DNA of 64,000 nt from Chitinophaga oryziterrae (GCF_009758125.1 NZ_WRXO01000008.1:248001-312000), one strand, 5' to 3'. Numbered from the stretch's first letter, positions 35,269 to 46,000 are shown. The notes: a model not told the origin generated them from the letters alone. Numbers and translations: made by a program.

Positions 35269-36411
35269 ATGCGTATAGGAATAGTATGTTATCCTACTTA
35301 CGGGGGTAGCGGTGTCCTTGCTACTGAGCTGGGCAAAGCGCTCGCGGATAAGGGGCATATGGTACATTTTATTACATATCAGCAACCTGTGCGTCTGAGT
35401 GCCTTTCATGCCAATATATTTTACCATGAGGTGCAGGTGCCGACCTACCCTCTCTTCGACTTTCCGCCATACGAATCTGCATTAAGCAGTACGATGGTAG
35501 ACGTGATCATGAATCATCAGCTTGACCTGCTGCATGTACATTATGCTATTCCTCATGCTTCCACTGCTTACCTGGCAAAACAGATCGTAGGCAAGCAGGG
35601 AAGAGTTGTTCCATTTATCACTACGCTGCATGGTACGGACATCACCCTGGTAGGGAAAGATAAAACCTATGCCCCGGTAGTTACCTTCTCCATCAATGAA
35701 TCTGATGCTATTACAGCAGTGTCTAATAACCTGCGGGAAGAGACGTACAAATCATTCCCTATAGAAAAAGATATTGAGGTGATCTACAACTTCGTAGATG
35801 TGGAGCGTTTTAAACGCAGGGAACCTGAGTTACAGCATTTCCGTAATGCGATCGCTCCTGATGGTGAGAAGATCCTGTTACACGTATCCAACTTCCGTAA
35901 GGTAAAAAGAGTGCCTGATGTGGTAAAGATATTCCGTAAAGTGCGTGAGGAAATGCCTGCTAAATTGTTGCTGGTAGGTGATGGTCCTGACAGACCAGTA
36001 ATAGAAGGCATGTGCCGCGAATGGAACCTTTGCGGGGATATCCGTTTTGTAGGTAAGCAGGAACAACTGGAAGATGTGATGTCTATCTCTGACCTGTTCG
36101 TTCTGCCTTCTGAATACGAAAGTTTTGGATTGGCAGCGCTGGAAGCAATGGCAGCACAGGTCCCGGTAATATCGTCCAATGCAGGCGGTTTACCGGAAGT
36201 GAATATTCATGGACAAACCGGTTATTTAAGCAATGTAGGAGATGTGAACAGCATGGCCAAATATGCCATACAGTTGTTGAAAGACGATAAGCTGATGTCT
36301 GTTATGAGACAAGGTGCACTGGAACAGGCGCAGCGTTTTCACATCAGCAATATTATACCGCTATATGAAGCCTTGTACGAAGAGGTGATTAATAAAGCAT
36401 TAGTGATGTAA
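35269..36411 (+). CDS. bshA: N-acetyl-alpha-D-glucosaminyl L-malate synthase
   Basis: BshA is the GT4 glycosyltransferase that joins UDP-GlcNAc and L-malate in the first step of bacillithiol synthesis. The 380 residues open with RIGIVCYPTYGGSGVLATELG and carry LLHVHYAIPHASTAYLAKQI, TTLHGTDITLVG, VSNFRKVKRV, and the GT4 donor site LPSEYESFGLAALEAMA followed by NAGGLPEV. All are typical of BshA. bshB and bshC are not next to it. Bacillithiol may serve the 1-Cys peroxiredoxin and other thiol enzymes seen in this window. Confidence 0.94.
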   Translation: MRIGIVCYPTYGGSGVLATELGKALADKGHMVHFITYQQPVRLSAFHANIFYHEVQVPTYPLFDFPPYESALSSTMVDVIMNHQLDLLHVHYAIPHASTAYLAKQIVGKQGRVVPFITTLHGTDITLVGKDKTYAPVVTFSINESDAITAVSNNLREETYKSFPIEKDIEVIYNFVDVERFKRREPELQHFRNAIAPDGEKILLHVSNFRKVKRVPDVVKIFRKVREEMPAKLLLVGDGPDRPVIEGMCREWNLCGDIRFVGKQEQLEDVMSISDLFVLPSEYESFGLAALEAMAAQVPVISSNAGGLPEVNIHGQTGYLSNVGDVNSMAKYAIQLLKDDKLMSVMRQGALEQAQRFHISNIIPLYEALYEEVINKALVM

Positions 36412-36416
36412 GGTGT

Positions 36417-36480
36417 AATTTTTTTGAGATGGTGCAAAGCACCATCTCAAAAAAATTGAAGGGGTTTTGCCCTGCACCCC
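36417..36480. repeat. Hairpin element, copy B (between bshA and envC-like)
   Basis: A perfect 19-bp inverted repeat (36417-36435 / 36439-36457, core GAGATGGTGC, loop AAA) is followed by TTGAAGGGGTTTTG and a weaker GGGGT...ACCCC stem (36461-36480). T-runs on both strands fit termination of both convergent genes. Confidence 0.75.
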
Positions 36481-36492
36481 AAAAGTGAAGTA

Positions 36493-37926
36493 TTATTTTC
36501 TTCTTATCCAGCTCTCAGGATTCTGTTTGGCAATACCTTTATAGATCTGTAATTCTACTTCTCCCTGGTTTTCCAGTTCATTGGTACCCGCTGTTCCAAT
36601 CACCTGTCCGGTGTTTACTTTATCTCCTGTTTTTACATTCACTGTCTGCAAGCGAACATAGTTGGTAAAGTACTGACCATGACGGATGATCACAAGCGCT
36701 CCACCACCAGGGATGATTACCACTTTCCTTACCTCGCCCTGGAAGATCGCCCTTACAGCAGCCCCTTTGCTGGTGCCGATGATGATCCCATCATTCTCTA
36801 CTGTGATCCTTTCCATTACCGCGTGCTGTTGTTTACCGAAGTGACCGATGATGTTACCGGAAGTAACAGGCCATGGTAATTTTCCGCGGTTAGTTTCAAA
36901 ACTTTCTGATAATGCAAGGGCTTCAGGTGTAGCTTCCAGTACGTTTTCCACACGTGCCGGTTTTTCTACTTCTGCAGGCGGTGCCGGAGCTGGTTTGGAA
37001 GGAGCTTCAGGAGCAGGTCTCTCTACTTTTTCCGGTTTATCTGCTACTGCATCATTTACGGCATTGGCTTTTGCTGCCGCCGCTGCTGCGGCTGCCGCTT
37101 TACGGGCAGCATCCTCACGTCTCTTCTTTTCTTCCAGCGCTTTCCGCTTGGCCGCAGCTTCTTCTTCAGCCTGTTTACGGGCTGCTTCAATTTCACGACG
37201 GATTACTACCTGTATCGCTATCTGCACTTTCTGTGCGTCTTTCTTATTCTTATTGATATCTGCTATCAGTTCCTGTTCCCGGCCTTTGAGCTGCGTGAGT
37301 ACCTGATCTTTTTCTTTCTTATCTGTTTCCAGGATGTTGCGCTGTTCCTGTTCCGTTTTCAGTGTACCGGCACGTTTATCTTTCTGATCTCTTAAGTTCT
37401 CTATTTTCTTATTCAGCAACACCTGTGTTTCGAGAATATTATCAGCCTGACGACGCCGGTAATCGCGGTATTGTTTCAGGTACTGATACCTCTTGATCGC
37501 GTCGTTGAAACTCTGCGAAGAAAAGATAAAGTTGAGCATGTCGTAGGTACTGCGGTTTTTATAGGCATATACTACGAGTTGTGCGTACTGAGATTTGAGC
37601 GTATCCAGATCTTTCTCCAGTGTTTTAATATCACGGTAGGCAGAGTTGATATCTCCGTTTATGAAATTGATCTCTTCGTTGATATTATTGATAAGCCGGG
37701 TACGCAGCGTGATCTTATCGCGCAAAGCTCTCAGCTGACCAAGGCTTTCGCGGGTAGACTTCTTGGTTACCTTTAATGCTTCATTCGCTTCATCAATCTC
37801 TTTCTGTAGCTCTTTTTTCCTATGTTCCAGTTCTTCCCGCGATGGTTGAGTTGCCTGCGCGTTGAGCAGTGCAGGTAGTAAACCTAGAATCAATATAAAT
37901 GGGAGAAACTTCTTCAAATTCAGCAT
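36493..37926 (-). CDS. EnvC-like murein hydrolase activator with degenerate LytM domain
   Basis: A 477-residue exported protein: signal peptide (LPFILILGLLPALLNAQA), long coiled coil (about 28-280), an Ala-rich and Pro-rich linker (KAAAAAAAAAKAN; APEAPSKPAPAPPAEVEKP) and a C-terminal M23/LytM domain (about 355-477, PWPVTSGNIIGHFGKQQHAV ... GDKVNTGQVIGTAG). The catalytic His motif of active M23 enzymes is absent: where xHxH is expected the sequence reads EVELQIYKG, and the preceding strand has NYVRLQ instead of YxHL. Like E. coli EnvC it probably activates amidases for daughter cell separation rather than cutting itself. It ends the ispF-dut-TPR-DUF4292 run. Confidence 0.9.
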   Translation of the reverse strand: MLNLKKFLPFILILGLLPALLNAQATQPSREELEHRKKELQKEIDEANEALKVTKKSTRESLGQLRALRDKITLRTRLINNINEEINFINGDINSAYRDIKTLEKDLDTLKSQYAQLVVYAYKNRSTYDMLNFIFSSQSFNDAIKRYQYLKQYRDYRRRQADNILETQVLLNKKIENLRDQKDKRAGTLKTEQEQRNILETDKKEKDQVLTQLKGREQELIADINKNKKDAQKVQIAIQVVIRREIEAARKQAEEEAAAKRKALEEKKRREDAARKAAAAAAAAAKANAVNDAVADKPEKVERPAPEAPSKPAPAPPAEVEKPARVENVLEATPEALALSESFETNRGKLPWPVTSGNIIGHFGKQQHAVMERITVENDGIIIGTSKGAAVRAIFQGEVRKVVIIPGGGALVIIRHGQYFTNYVRLQTVNVKTGDKVNTGQVIGTAGTNELENQGEVELQIYKGIAKQNPESWIRRK

Positions 37927-37986
37927 GATGGTTTTAAAGATAACTGCAAAACAGCAATTTACAAATTTGTGTTCAACAGAAGCGTA

Positions 37987-38820
37987 CTATTCTTTAGAAT
38001 AACCGGAAGGTATTGTAAATGGAAAACTAACAGGCTGATTGAAATCTACCTTATTAAAATCCATATCTATCTTCGTAAAATTCTTATCTTCTACAAATAC
38101 ACGGCGACGTGTAGCGAACTTATGCCCATCCTGAGATTTGTATTCACCATAGGTGAGTTCGCAGGAACGTTTGCGTGAGCTGTCCTTATCCATCACCTTA
38201 CTCTGCTGTAACACATAATCATCCGCAAAAACATTAAACAAACTGGTGAATAAAGTACTGTCGCAACTGAATGAAATAACTGCGGGCGTTTTAACAACCT
38301 GGTAAATGGAATCCGTGAGATATACCGGATTACCTATGATTAAATCCTGCAGTGTTTTAAAATCGAATGGAATATTCAATACATCGTTCGCATCTCTTAT
38401 AGCGCGGAGATATTGTTTTTTATGAAACTTGTCTATTGCTTTAAGGCTGTCCGGAGTAATGATGGCACGTGCTACTTCACCAATTACGGGAAGAGAAGCT
38501 GAGATCCAGATGATACTGTCTTTCTGCATACGGATCACAGCGCTGATACCAGCCATCTGTTTTGCTTCACTTTCAAAATCTACTTTCAGTTTGGCTGAAA
38601 AGGTATTGAAACCGATGATGTTACTACGGATTTTGGACAGCATGTTTTTATTGAAAGTGTTGGCTTCTGCGATTGCGCTGCTGTCGGGAGTGGTGGTGTT
38701 ATGTTGACTAGTATCAGTTACGGGAAAAGCAGAACGCTGTATATGGCGTGCGTGCCTGCATGAAAACATTCCTGTGCTTATAATACCTAATGTAATTAGT
38801 GCTAGTGTCTGCTTCATCAT
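37987..38820 (-). CDS. DUF4292 family lipoprotein
   Basis: A 277-residue lipoprotein: MMKQTLALITLGIISTGMFSC gives a lipobox ending at Cys. The body is beta-rich (FNTFSAKLKVDFESEAKQMAGISAVIRMQKDSIIWISASL...), as in LolA/LolB-like folds, and matches DUF4292, a Bacteroidota family found next to dut, TPR and EnvC-like genes. It may handle lipid or lipoprotein in the periplasm; this is inference from fold similarity. A longer frame from 38874 would overlap the upstream TPR gene and hide the signal peptide, so 38820 is chosen. Confidence 0.82.
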   Translation of the reverse strand: MMKQTLALITLGIISTGMFSCRHARHIQRSAFPVTDTSQHNTTTPDSSAIAEANTFNKNMLSKIRSNIIGFNTFSAKLKVDFESEAKQMAGISAVIRMQKDSIIWISASLPVIGEVARAIITPDSLKAIDKFHKKQYLRAIRDANDVLNIPFDFKTLQDLIIGNPVYLTDSIYQVVKTPAVISFSCDSTLFTSLFNVFADDYVLQQSKVMDKDSSRKRSCELTYGEYKSQDGHKFATRRRVFVEDKNFTKIDMDFNKVDFNQPVSFPFTIPSGYSKE

Positions 38821-38833
38821 GTTCTTTATTCTG

Positions 38834-40582
38834 TTATTCTCTTTCTGTAGCCAGGATGTAGCGCTTTTCTGCAATTTTGCGCGCCAGTCCTACAGAAGTT
38901 GCCCCTTTTTCCTTAGCCAGTTGCCAGTATTCCATTGCTTTTTCCACTTCATGCAGGTTAAACAGAATGTCTCCGTAATGTTCCAGCATATTGGGGTTTT
39001 GCATGGCGTCTTTAGCCTGCAAGGCTTTCTCCATCCATTGTTTTGCCTGATCGTATTTTCCCAGCCGGAACAGTACCCATGCATAGGTGTCCATGTAATT
39101 GGTACTTGCAGGTTCCAGTTCCAGTGAGCGGCGTGACATCTCTTCAGCTTTGTTTAGTTGTTCGCCGCGCAGGGAAAGGTAGTAGCTATAATTGTTCAGT
39201 ACAGTGGCATCATTTGGCGTAATGGCCAGCGCACGGTCGTAGCTGCTGTCTGATTGTGAATGCTGTCCTGTAGCATGGTAGGCATCTCCCAGCAGAGAGT
39301 ATACATCTGCTTTCATGCCCTTTTCTGCCTTGCTGGCCATCAGGGAACTGTTGAGAGCGTCTATTGCTGCCGGATAATTTTGTAGCAAAAAGTCAGCCAC
39401 GCCTTTGAAATAGTGGCCCATAAATTCCTGTGGGAACTTTTTAGCAACTATTGTACTCACTCTCAATAAGTTATTAGGATCTTCCCTTCGGGAATAAATC
39501 CACATCATCTGATACCATACGGTGTAACGTGTAGAATCCAGTGTCACCGCCTTGTTGTAGTCAACGAGGGCGCTATCCAGTTGTCCTGCCTGGGAGTACA
39601 TATCCGCCTGTAAAGCGTATGCTTTGGCTTCGTCCGGGTGAGCCTGGATAACCAGCTGTGCCAGTTGCAGACCTTCCTTTAGCTTGGAGCTGTCTACTCC
39701 CTGCATCTGCAGGTAAGGATATACATAAGCCACTTTTTCATCGATGCTATATTCAGGATTGGCAAAAGCACGGGTAAGGTATGCCCAGTATTCTTTGTAA
39801 TTGCCTTCCTTTTTAGCATAACCGGCTAAAGCAATCAATGCACGCGGGTTACTGGAATCCAGTCCGAGTGCAGTATTATAGATGGCTTTGGCTTCGTCCG
39901 TACGGTCATTGGCATTATAAATATCTCCCAGCACCAGGTAAAAGCGTGTCTCACCCGGGTTCTGGTTGATGAGTTTCTGGATTTCCGCCGCCGCATCATC
40001 TACCCTGTCCAGTTTAAGCAGCAGGCGTTGTTTTTGATAGGCCAGTTCTTCCACGACACCGGTTTTTTGTTCCAGCTGGTCGAAAACGTCCAGGGCTGCG
40101 GAGTTCTTCTCTGCTTTTGCCAGGAACATCCCTTTGTTGTAAAGGTATTCGTCGTTGGAAGGGTATCTTTTTGAGAGATTGTCGTAGACATTAGCTGCAC
40201 TATCGTACATACTGTTCACCCCAAATGCATCTGCCAGGGTAATCTGGAACCATTTGTTGGCAGTATCCAGACTGGCAGCACGCCGGGCAAAGCCCAGTGC
40301 ATATCCGGGGTTATGAACTTCCACAAAAAGGCGGGAGAGCTCGTAGTAAGCAGTCGGATTGTTCTTCTTAAGACGCAGATAGTCTGAGAACTGGGTGATA
40401 GCCGTGCGGTAATCACCTAGTATTTTAGAACGCTGTGCGGCAAAGAAAATACTGTCTGCCCTTTGTTCCAGGAGTGCCGGATCTTTGATGTAGATACGGG
40501 GCGGGGTAAAAGCGGTCGTTTTCCTGGGTGTGCGGCATGAAAAGAGAACGGTAAAAAGCAACAGGGGCATGGAAATACGCAT
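38834..40582 (-). CDS. Tetratricopeptide repeat lipoprotein
   Basis: About 582 residues. The chosen ATG gives a compact lipoprotein signal (MRISMPLLLFTVLFSC, with LFSC as lipobox). The rest is built of about a dozen TPR units (YYELSRLFVEVHNPGYALGFARRAASLD, YNTALGLDSSNPRALIALAGYAKKEGNY, SSYDRALAITPNDATVLNNYSYYL). TPR scaffolds hold protein complexes together; partners are unknown, but the conserved neighbourhood dut-TPR-DUF4292-envC suggests an envelope role. An alternative ATG at 40639, two bases after the dut stop, would add 19 residues and could reflect coupling with dut. Confidence 0.85.
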   Translation of the reverse strand: MRISMPLLLFTVLFSCRTPRKTTAFTPPRIYIKDPALLEQRADSIFFAAQRSKILGDYRTAITQFSDYLRLKKNNPTAYYELSRLFVEVHNPGYALGFARRAASLDTANKWFQITLADAFGVNSMYDSAANVYDNLSKRYPSNDEYLYNKGMFLAKAEKNSAALDVFDQLEQKTGVVEELAYQKQRLLLKLDRVDDAAAEIQKLINQNPGETRFYLVLGDIYNANDRTDEAKAIYNTALGLDSSNPRALIALAGYAKKEGNYKEYWAYLTRAFANPEYSIDEKVAYVYPYLQMQGVDSSKLKEGLQLAQLVIQAHPDEAKAYALQADMYSQAGQLDSALVDYNKAVTLDSTRYTVWYQMMWIYSRREDPNNLLRVSTIVAKKFPQEFMGHYFKGVADFLLQNYPAAIDALNSSLMASKAEKGMKADVYSLLGDAYHATGQHSQSDSSYDRALAITPNDATVLNNYSYYLSLRGEQLNKAEEMSRRSLELEPASTNYMDTYAWVLFRLGKYDQAKQWMEKALQAKDAMQNPNMLEHYGDILFNLHEVEKAMEYWQLAKEKGATSVGLARKIAEKRYILATERE

Positions 40583-40641
40583 CACGCATCTAAAGTATGA
40601 CCTGGCTCTGTTGTTTCCCTCTATTCTCCTTATTCTCATAT

Positions 40642-41085
40642 TTAAGATTTTCCTGTGTGTCCAAACCCGCCGGTGCCGCGTTCTGTATCGGTAAGCAGCT
40701 CTACTGTTTCCAGGCGGGCCTGCACAAATGGTGCGATGATCATCTGTGCAATTCTTTCTCCGGGTGCGATGGCCTGGGGTTCGTTGGACAAATTAATCAT
40801 AATGATCTTGATCTCTCCCCTATAATCGGCATCAATTGTGCCAGGCGTATTCAAAAGGGTGAGTCCCTGTTTGATAGCCAGGCCACTGCGGGGTCTTATC
40901 TGCGCTTCATACCCCGAAGGCAGTTCTATGAATAAGCCGGTGGGTACCAATACTCTTTCGAGTGGTTGCAGCGAAATTGCTGTTTCCAGGTTGGCACGCA
41001 GGTCCATACCTGCCGCATCTGCCGTGGCATAAGCTGGCAGAGGATTAGCGGATTTATTGATGATTTTTACTGAAATAGCAGCCAT
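40642..41085 (-). CDS. dut: dUTP diphosphatase
   Basis: Dut hydrolyses dUTP to dUMP, keeping uracil out of DNA and supplying dTMP synthesis. The 147 residues carry the five trimeric dUTPase motifs: [42 protein letters not shown] and the C-terminal [12 protein letters not shown] that closes over the active site. It lies 18 bases after ispF and two bases before the TPR frame. Confidence 0.96.
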   Translation of the reverse strand: MAAISVKIINKSANPLPAYATADAAGMDLRANLETAISLQPLERVLVPTGLFIELPSGYEAQIRPRSGLAIKQGLTLLNTPGTIDADYRGEIKIIMINLSNEPQAIAPGERIAQMIIAPFVQARLETVELLTDTERGTGGFGHTGKS

Positions 41086-41103
41086 GGGGCAAAGATATTC
41101 TAA

Positions 41104-41595
41104 TTAGTTAATAGTGTATTTTTCCAGTAGTACGGTAGCATAGGCCACTACTCCCTCTTCCCGGCCAACAAAGCCCAGTTTTTCGGTGGTGGTCGCTTTG
41201 ATGGAAACATCTTCTATAGTCAGACTAAGAATCCGGGCAATAGTTTCCTGCATCTGTGGCACGTAGGGTTTTATTTTAGGGGCCTCTAAACAAAGGGTAC
41301 TATCAATATTCACTACCTGGTATCCTTTCTCACCTACCAGCTGCATTGTGCGTTGCAACAGGATTTTGCTGTCTATATCCTTATAAGTATTATCCGTATC
41401 TGGAAAATGTAACCCTATATCTCCCAGGGCAAGGGCGCCCAGCATGGCATCGCAGATAGCGTGCAGCAGAACATCTGCGTCACTATGGCCCAGGGCCCCT
41501 TTATGATGTGGAACTAAAACTCCCCCTAACCAAAAATCGCGGCCTTCTACCAGTTGATGAAAATCCACTCCCGACCCGATACGCAGTTTGCTCAT
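41104..41595 (-). CDS. ispF: 2-C-methyl-D-erythritol 2,4-cyclodiphosphate synthase
   Basis: IspF forms the cyclic diphosphate in the non-mevalonate (MEP) route to isoprenoids. The 163 residues hold the zinc ligands Asp11, His13 (GVDFHQ) and His45 (DADVLLHAICDA), the FPDTDNTYKDIDS loop and the ATTTEKLGFVGREEG signature. It is the first gene of the minus-strand run ispF-dut-TPR-DUF4292-envC-like. The porV terminator lies just upstream, so the run must start from its own promoter, which I could not place with confidence. Confidence 0.96.
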   Translation of the reverse strand: MSKLRIGSGVDFHQLVEGRDFWLGGVLVPHHKGALGHSDADVLLHAICDAMLGALALGDIGLHFPDTDNTYKDIDSKILLQRTMQLVGEKGYQVVNIDSTLCLEAPKIKPYVPQMQETIARILSLTIEDVSIKATTTEKLGFVGREEGVVAYATVLLEKYTIN

Positions 41596-41635
41596 GATAT
41601 AATATGTCTATGAAAAATGAAGATAAGCTCTAAAT

Positions 41636-41665
41636 TAAAAATCCTCCGGAAATATCCGGAGGATT
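41636..41665 (-). terminator. Intrinsic terminator of porV
   Basis: AATCCTCCGGA (41640-41650) and its exact inverse (41655-41665) with a four-base loop, followed by a T-rich tract on the minus strand, 43 bases after the porV stop. Confidence 0.8.
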
Positions 41666-41708
41666 TAAACATTTTAAAAAAATATTAACTATTTAATTTT
41701 CAGATGTA

Positions 41709-42884
41709 TTACCAGGTAGCGCCACCATCACCCTCGTCCTGATGACCAAGATCGAAGATCAGCGTGAATCGCAGGGTATTGGACAGCGGATTACGCTGGA
41801 TACCGTTTCCTGAAGGAACAAGGTAAGAGAAGTTCAGTCCGAACATGTTATACTTAACACCCACACCGGCAGTAGCGTATTTACGGTTGCCTTTGTTTTT
41901 GTTTTCGTAGAAATAACCGAGCCTGACAGCAAACATATCATTGTAGGTATATTCACCACCGGCAGATACGGTGAATTCCTCTAATTCTTCCTTAAAACCG
42001 CCCGGTGCATCACCAAAAGAGGAGAACATACCCTGTAAAGTACCTTTTTCGCGGTATTTACCGAGGCTGTCCGGAGTAGGCACCATCAGTTTATTCACAT
42101 CGGCGGTGAGCATGATTTTGTTGGTTTCATCCAGACCGAAGGTATAGGCAGTACCTAAACCGAAGTTAGTAGGGATAAAATCTTTATTGGTAGCTGAAGA
42201 AGTATAAGAGATCTTGGTACCCATGTTGGTCAGTGCAAGACCTACGTTCCAGGTATTTACAGTCCCATTTTCTTTTTCGTATTCTTTCGTGTAGAAAAAG
42301 GAAACGTCTGCTGCAAAAGCAGTACCCGGTTTGATTACACGGCCCCCTACTTCACCACTGGCAAGGTTGGAATAAATGTAACGGCCAGCCAGCGCCAGAG
42401 AGAAGTTATCTGATAATTTACGGGAATAACCTGCATCGAATGCAAACTCGCGTGGGTGATAATCGTACGTAGGCTGACCAGAGATATCTGTGAAATTGAT
42501 AGTACCGAGGGAGAAGTAACGCAGGGACCCGGATACGGCCTGCATTTCATCCATCTGGTAGTAACCAGCTATAGTAGCCAGGAATACGTCATTTACCAGT
42601 TCTTTCAGCCATGGGGTATAAGTAACGGACACCGCAGAACGGCTTTTTGCAAAAGGGATCTTGGCCTGGTTCCAGTAGATGGAGTTAGCGTCGGGCGAGG
42701 TGGCAACACCTGCATCCCCCATTGCACCTGCACGGGCATCCGGAGAAATACGCAGAAAAGGTACAGCCGTATTGATAGTATTGGTACGTCCATCAACGCT
42801 ACCGCTGGTGATTTGAGCTACAGCAGAGAAACCAGTTGTAAGGCAACAAATAAGAAAAAGGTTTACAGTTACCTTTCGTATCAT
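41709..42884 (-). CDS. porV: Type IX secretion outer membrane protein PorV
   Basis: PorV is an outer membrane barrel that carries T9SS cargo from the translocon to the PorU sortase. From the chosen start (MIRKVTVNLFLICCLTTGFSAVAQ, a signal peptide) it has 391 residues. The conserved PFLRISPDARAGAMGDAGVATSPDANSIYWN opening of mature PorV/LptO proteins is clear, followed by regular beta strands (YSRKLSDNFSLALAGRYIYS, GVGVKYNMFGLNFSYLVPSGNG). A frame from 43004 would add 40 residues before the signal peptide and was set aside. It follows porU by 123 bases and is presumably co-transcribed. Confidence 0.94.
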   Translation of the reverse strand: MIRKVTVNLFLICCLTTGFSAVAQITSGSVDGRTNTINTAVPFLRISPDARAGAMGDAGVATSPDANSIYWNQAKIPFAKSRSAVSVTYTPWLKELVNDVFLATIAGYYQMDEMQAVSGSLRYFSLGTINFTDISGQPTYDYHPREFAFDAGYSRKLSDNFSLALAGRYIYSNLASGEVGGRVIKPGTAFAADVSFFYTKEYEKENGTVNTWNVGLALTNMGTKISYTSSATNKDFIPTNFGLGTAYTFGLDETNKIMLTADVNKLMVPTPDSLGKYREKGTLQGMFSSFGDAPGGFKEELEEFTVSAGGEYTYNDMFAVRLGYFYENKNKGNRKYATAGVGVKYNMFGLNFSYLVPSGNGIQRNPLSNTLRFTLIFDLGHQDEGDGGATW

Positions 42885-43007
42885 GCAATTGTACATGCAG
42901 TTGTATTTAGAACGAGATGTAAAAATAGTTCGATTTTTAATATATACAAGATCAGGGGCCTGGTAAGGGACGATGCGCGAAACTAATTTATTCTTTTGAT
43001 GCATAGG

Positions 43008-46000
43008 TTATAATAGAATTACTTTTCCACCTAAAATTTGTGCTTTTCCATTCGCTTTTACCATTATGCTATAGATATAGATTCCAGGTGACATTATAGA
43101 ACCCGCATCATTGGTGCCATCCCAATATGCCCCTAGATAACGGTTACCTGAAGCATTTATTGTATGACGAATAGTTTTTACTTGTTGTCCTTCTATTGTA
43201 TAAATCCTGACTGTAACGTCCAGTTCCCGGCCTTGCTGATTGTGTGTAAACGTGAAATTTGTCTGATTATGAAAAGGATTGGGAAAGCAACCCGCATGCC
43301 AGACTACCATTTCATTGCCGTTTATTACCTTAAAATGCAGGGTGGCGGTTCCTGAATTATTATATGTATCCCAGGCTTTGATTGAAAGTGTATGCATTCC
43401 TGCAGGCAATCCATACAGGGGGAAATTCACTTTCCCCGCTTTATAACCATCCAGATCTGCTTCAAAAAAATTATTCAGGATGTAATACTGATCAGGGTCG
43501 TTATCCAGGGTTGCTACCATATCATGCCCGATCCCATACCCTGTAGTGTTAAGACCGTGATCATCATACAGATGTAATAACAATACAGGGTTCTCTCCTG
43601 TAATGTCTCCATCTCTAAAGTATTCATTGTCAAGGTATGCTTTAATATCCGGTCCCTGCGTATCTTCTGCGGCAGCAGCATCCGTTCCCCCCACCCTGAA
43701 TGCTGAATATACTCCTCCCGCAGCTGTAACCCCATTGGTACCATAGTAGCTGATACTACCGGGTTCCCCTGCCTGGTAATTAATATCCGCAGGTACGACA
43801 AAGGTGAAAGTAAATTTACCTGCCGTGATGGTCTGAGATCCGCGGTAAAGGATATTTTGTTGCTGATAGAATCCTGTTTTATCACTCCCCGCATCGTTGG
43901 CCCGTGTATATTGTAAAGCAGGTGCATCATACACGGTAGGATATACGATACCATTATAGGTGTTCTGCGGCATACCCTGTTCGTCTTCCAGGTGACCTGA
44001 AACAGTGTACCGACCTAATGCCCTGAGCGTATCTCCGTTTATTGAATCAGTGACTATGTGATATTCAGGGAAGGCCAGTGTCAGCGCCGGGTCTCCGAGC
44101 AACTGGAACTTCCTGTTATTGGGAATATCGCTGTACGTGGCGTAAGTGAGGTTTTTCGACCTCATGGCCGCCTCTCCCAGGGTAGGCATACGACCATCTG
44201 CTCCCGGTGTCAATAATGCTTGCAGATAATTGGCATTCAGCACTTTATTAGAAGCCGCAAATACCGCGCGGGTGGTAGTCATTAAGGCAATGCCTCCGCC
44301 ATTTTCCCTTAACAGTATTTGTTCCCCCAGGGAAGTGTAGGCAGGGTTGTCGAAAGGCGCAAAGTCGCAGGTAGCGGTAATGAACAAGGGCAGTTTAGTA
44401 CCGTTCTTCCAGGTATCCAGCGAGCTTTCATCTAGGACGACTTCTTCCGCCAGGCGGGAATAGCTGCCATGACCTGTATAGTTCCAGATTAAAGTACCGT
44501 TGTAAATATCTTCTGCAATGGCGGTATTGACGGCCGGATAGCGGCTGCCACCGGCGTCGGATATTTTAGGATAGGCGTCCAGGTAGATTTTATTTACTCT
44601 AGCGGCAGGCCATTGCTGCTGTGCAATGTTGCTCATGTACTCCGCATCTTCCAGATGCAGGTTATTGTCCCCATCGTCTGCCACGAAGGTGATATGCTGT
44701 TGCCAGCGGCCGAAATTGGCCGCATCATAATAGTGAATGATCTTGTCTACCAGGATTTCCGCTTCGGAAGCTTTTTGTGCAGGCAGCCGGCCAATGCCAA
44801 TTTTCAGCAGGTTCTGGCTCCCATTGTCATTGATATCATTATCAAAGAATCCGAAAAAATCATCTGAAGGGTAGGCATTGATAGGATCTGTGGAGATAGT
44901 GCTTTGCCAGGCAGGCACCATGTTGGTACTGTGTTTGTAATCATAGGAAGCATCTCCGAATAATAGTAAATACTGAAGGGCTCCTTTATCATAACACATT
45001 TTTGCGAAGTCTCTTATGGCGGTAGGGTCTGGTGATCCCGAGGCGAATTCGTTGTAAATATCATTGACAGTGACCACTTTCACGGCCAATCCATCATGCG
45101 CGGTATGCCATGCCGCCAGACGAGAGGCAGCTCCCATCAAAGCCGGCGTAGTGACAATCAGCATATTCACATTACTAATGTCGTGCAGGTCCTGGTTTGG
45201 TACCATGCCTATAAATGCAGGCTGCCCGAACCCCTGGTTGGAGAAGGCCACGTATTCGTGCAGAGAAGTATTACTGCGCGAGAAAGATAAGGAGTTGCCG
45301 TTAAGGCGGGTTTTTACGGCTACAGGCTGTAAAGGGTCGCTGAGGTCCCAGACCTGCGTTTGATCAGTGGCGTTGCTGAGGGTGAACTGAGCAGTTTGCC
45401 CGATGCTGCCGGCGTCCCTGAAGAATAGAGGATCCTGTGATATTTGCAGCGGGCAACGAGCCTGCACAGTGATATAGTCCAGCCATCCCTGGCCGTCGCT
45501 GTTGCCGGGTGTAAAGCGCAGGGTGACGGGGACATTATTGCCTGCAGGGGTAGCGGAAAAGCTGCCCGACGCAGTGGAGGCAAAGGATTCAAAGATGTTA
45601 CCGCTAATGGGCGTTAAGGATAATTTCCCGACAGCATTGCCATTCGTTTCTATGGAAAAGCTGGCGGAACTGAGTCCCCTGGCGGCTACGCGGGAACCTA
45701 TGCTGAGCGATGCGGGTACTGATGGCAGGGAGAAGCTGATGGTACGTACCGGTTGTACGCTACTGAATACTGTTCCCCACCATTGTTTACCACTGCTTAA
45801 AAAGTTGATGCTATCGTTTTCGTAGAAGGCGTGGTAATCGAATGTGTTCACGGAAGCTGTGGCAGCAGGTTCGCTGTTATCTGCCGTAATACGTTTTCCG
45901 GCAGCAGTACCTATGTTGAGGAAATAATAGGCAGTGTCGCTGTAAAGGTTGGCAGTGTGGGTATAGTTGCCTCCCTGATATGTCCAGCTATGTGGGCCCG

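Noticed and set aside
36493-37926. An active M23 endopeptidase
   Set aside because: The catalytic HxH and YxHL motifs are missing, so an EnvC-like activator role is more likely.
42456-42986. A 176-codon plus-strand frame opposite the start of porV
   Set aside because: Antisense to the conserved PorV N-terminus and lacking any domain.
42885-43004. A 40-residue N-terminal extension of PorV
   Set aside because: It would place the signal peptide internally; the ATG at 42884 gives a normal signal peptide.
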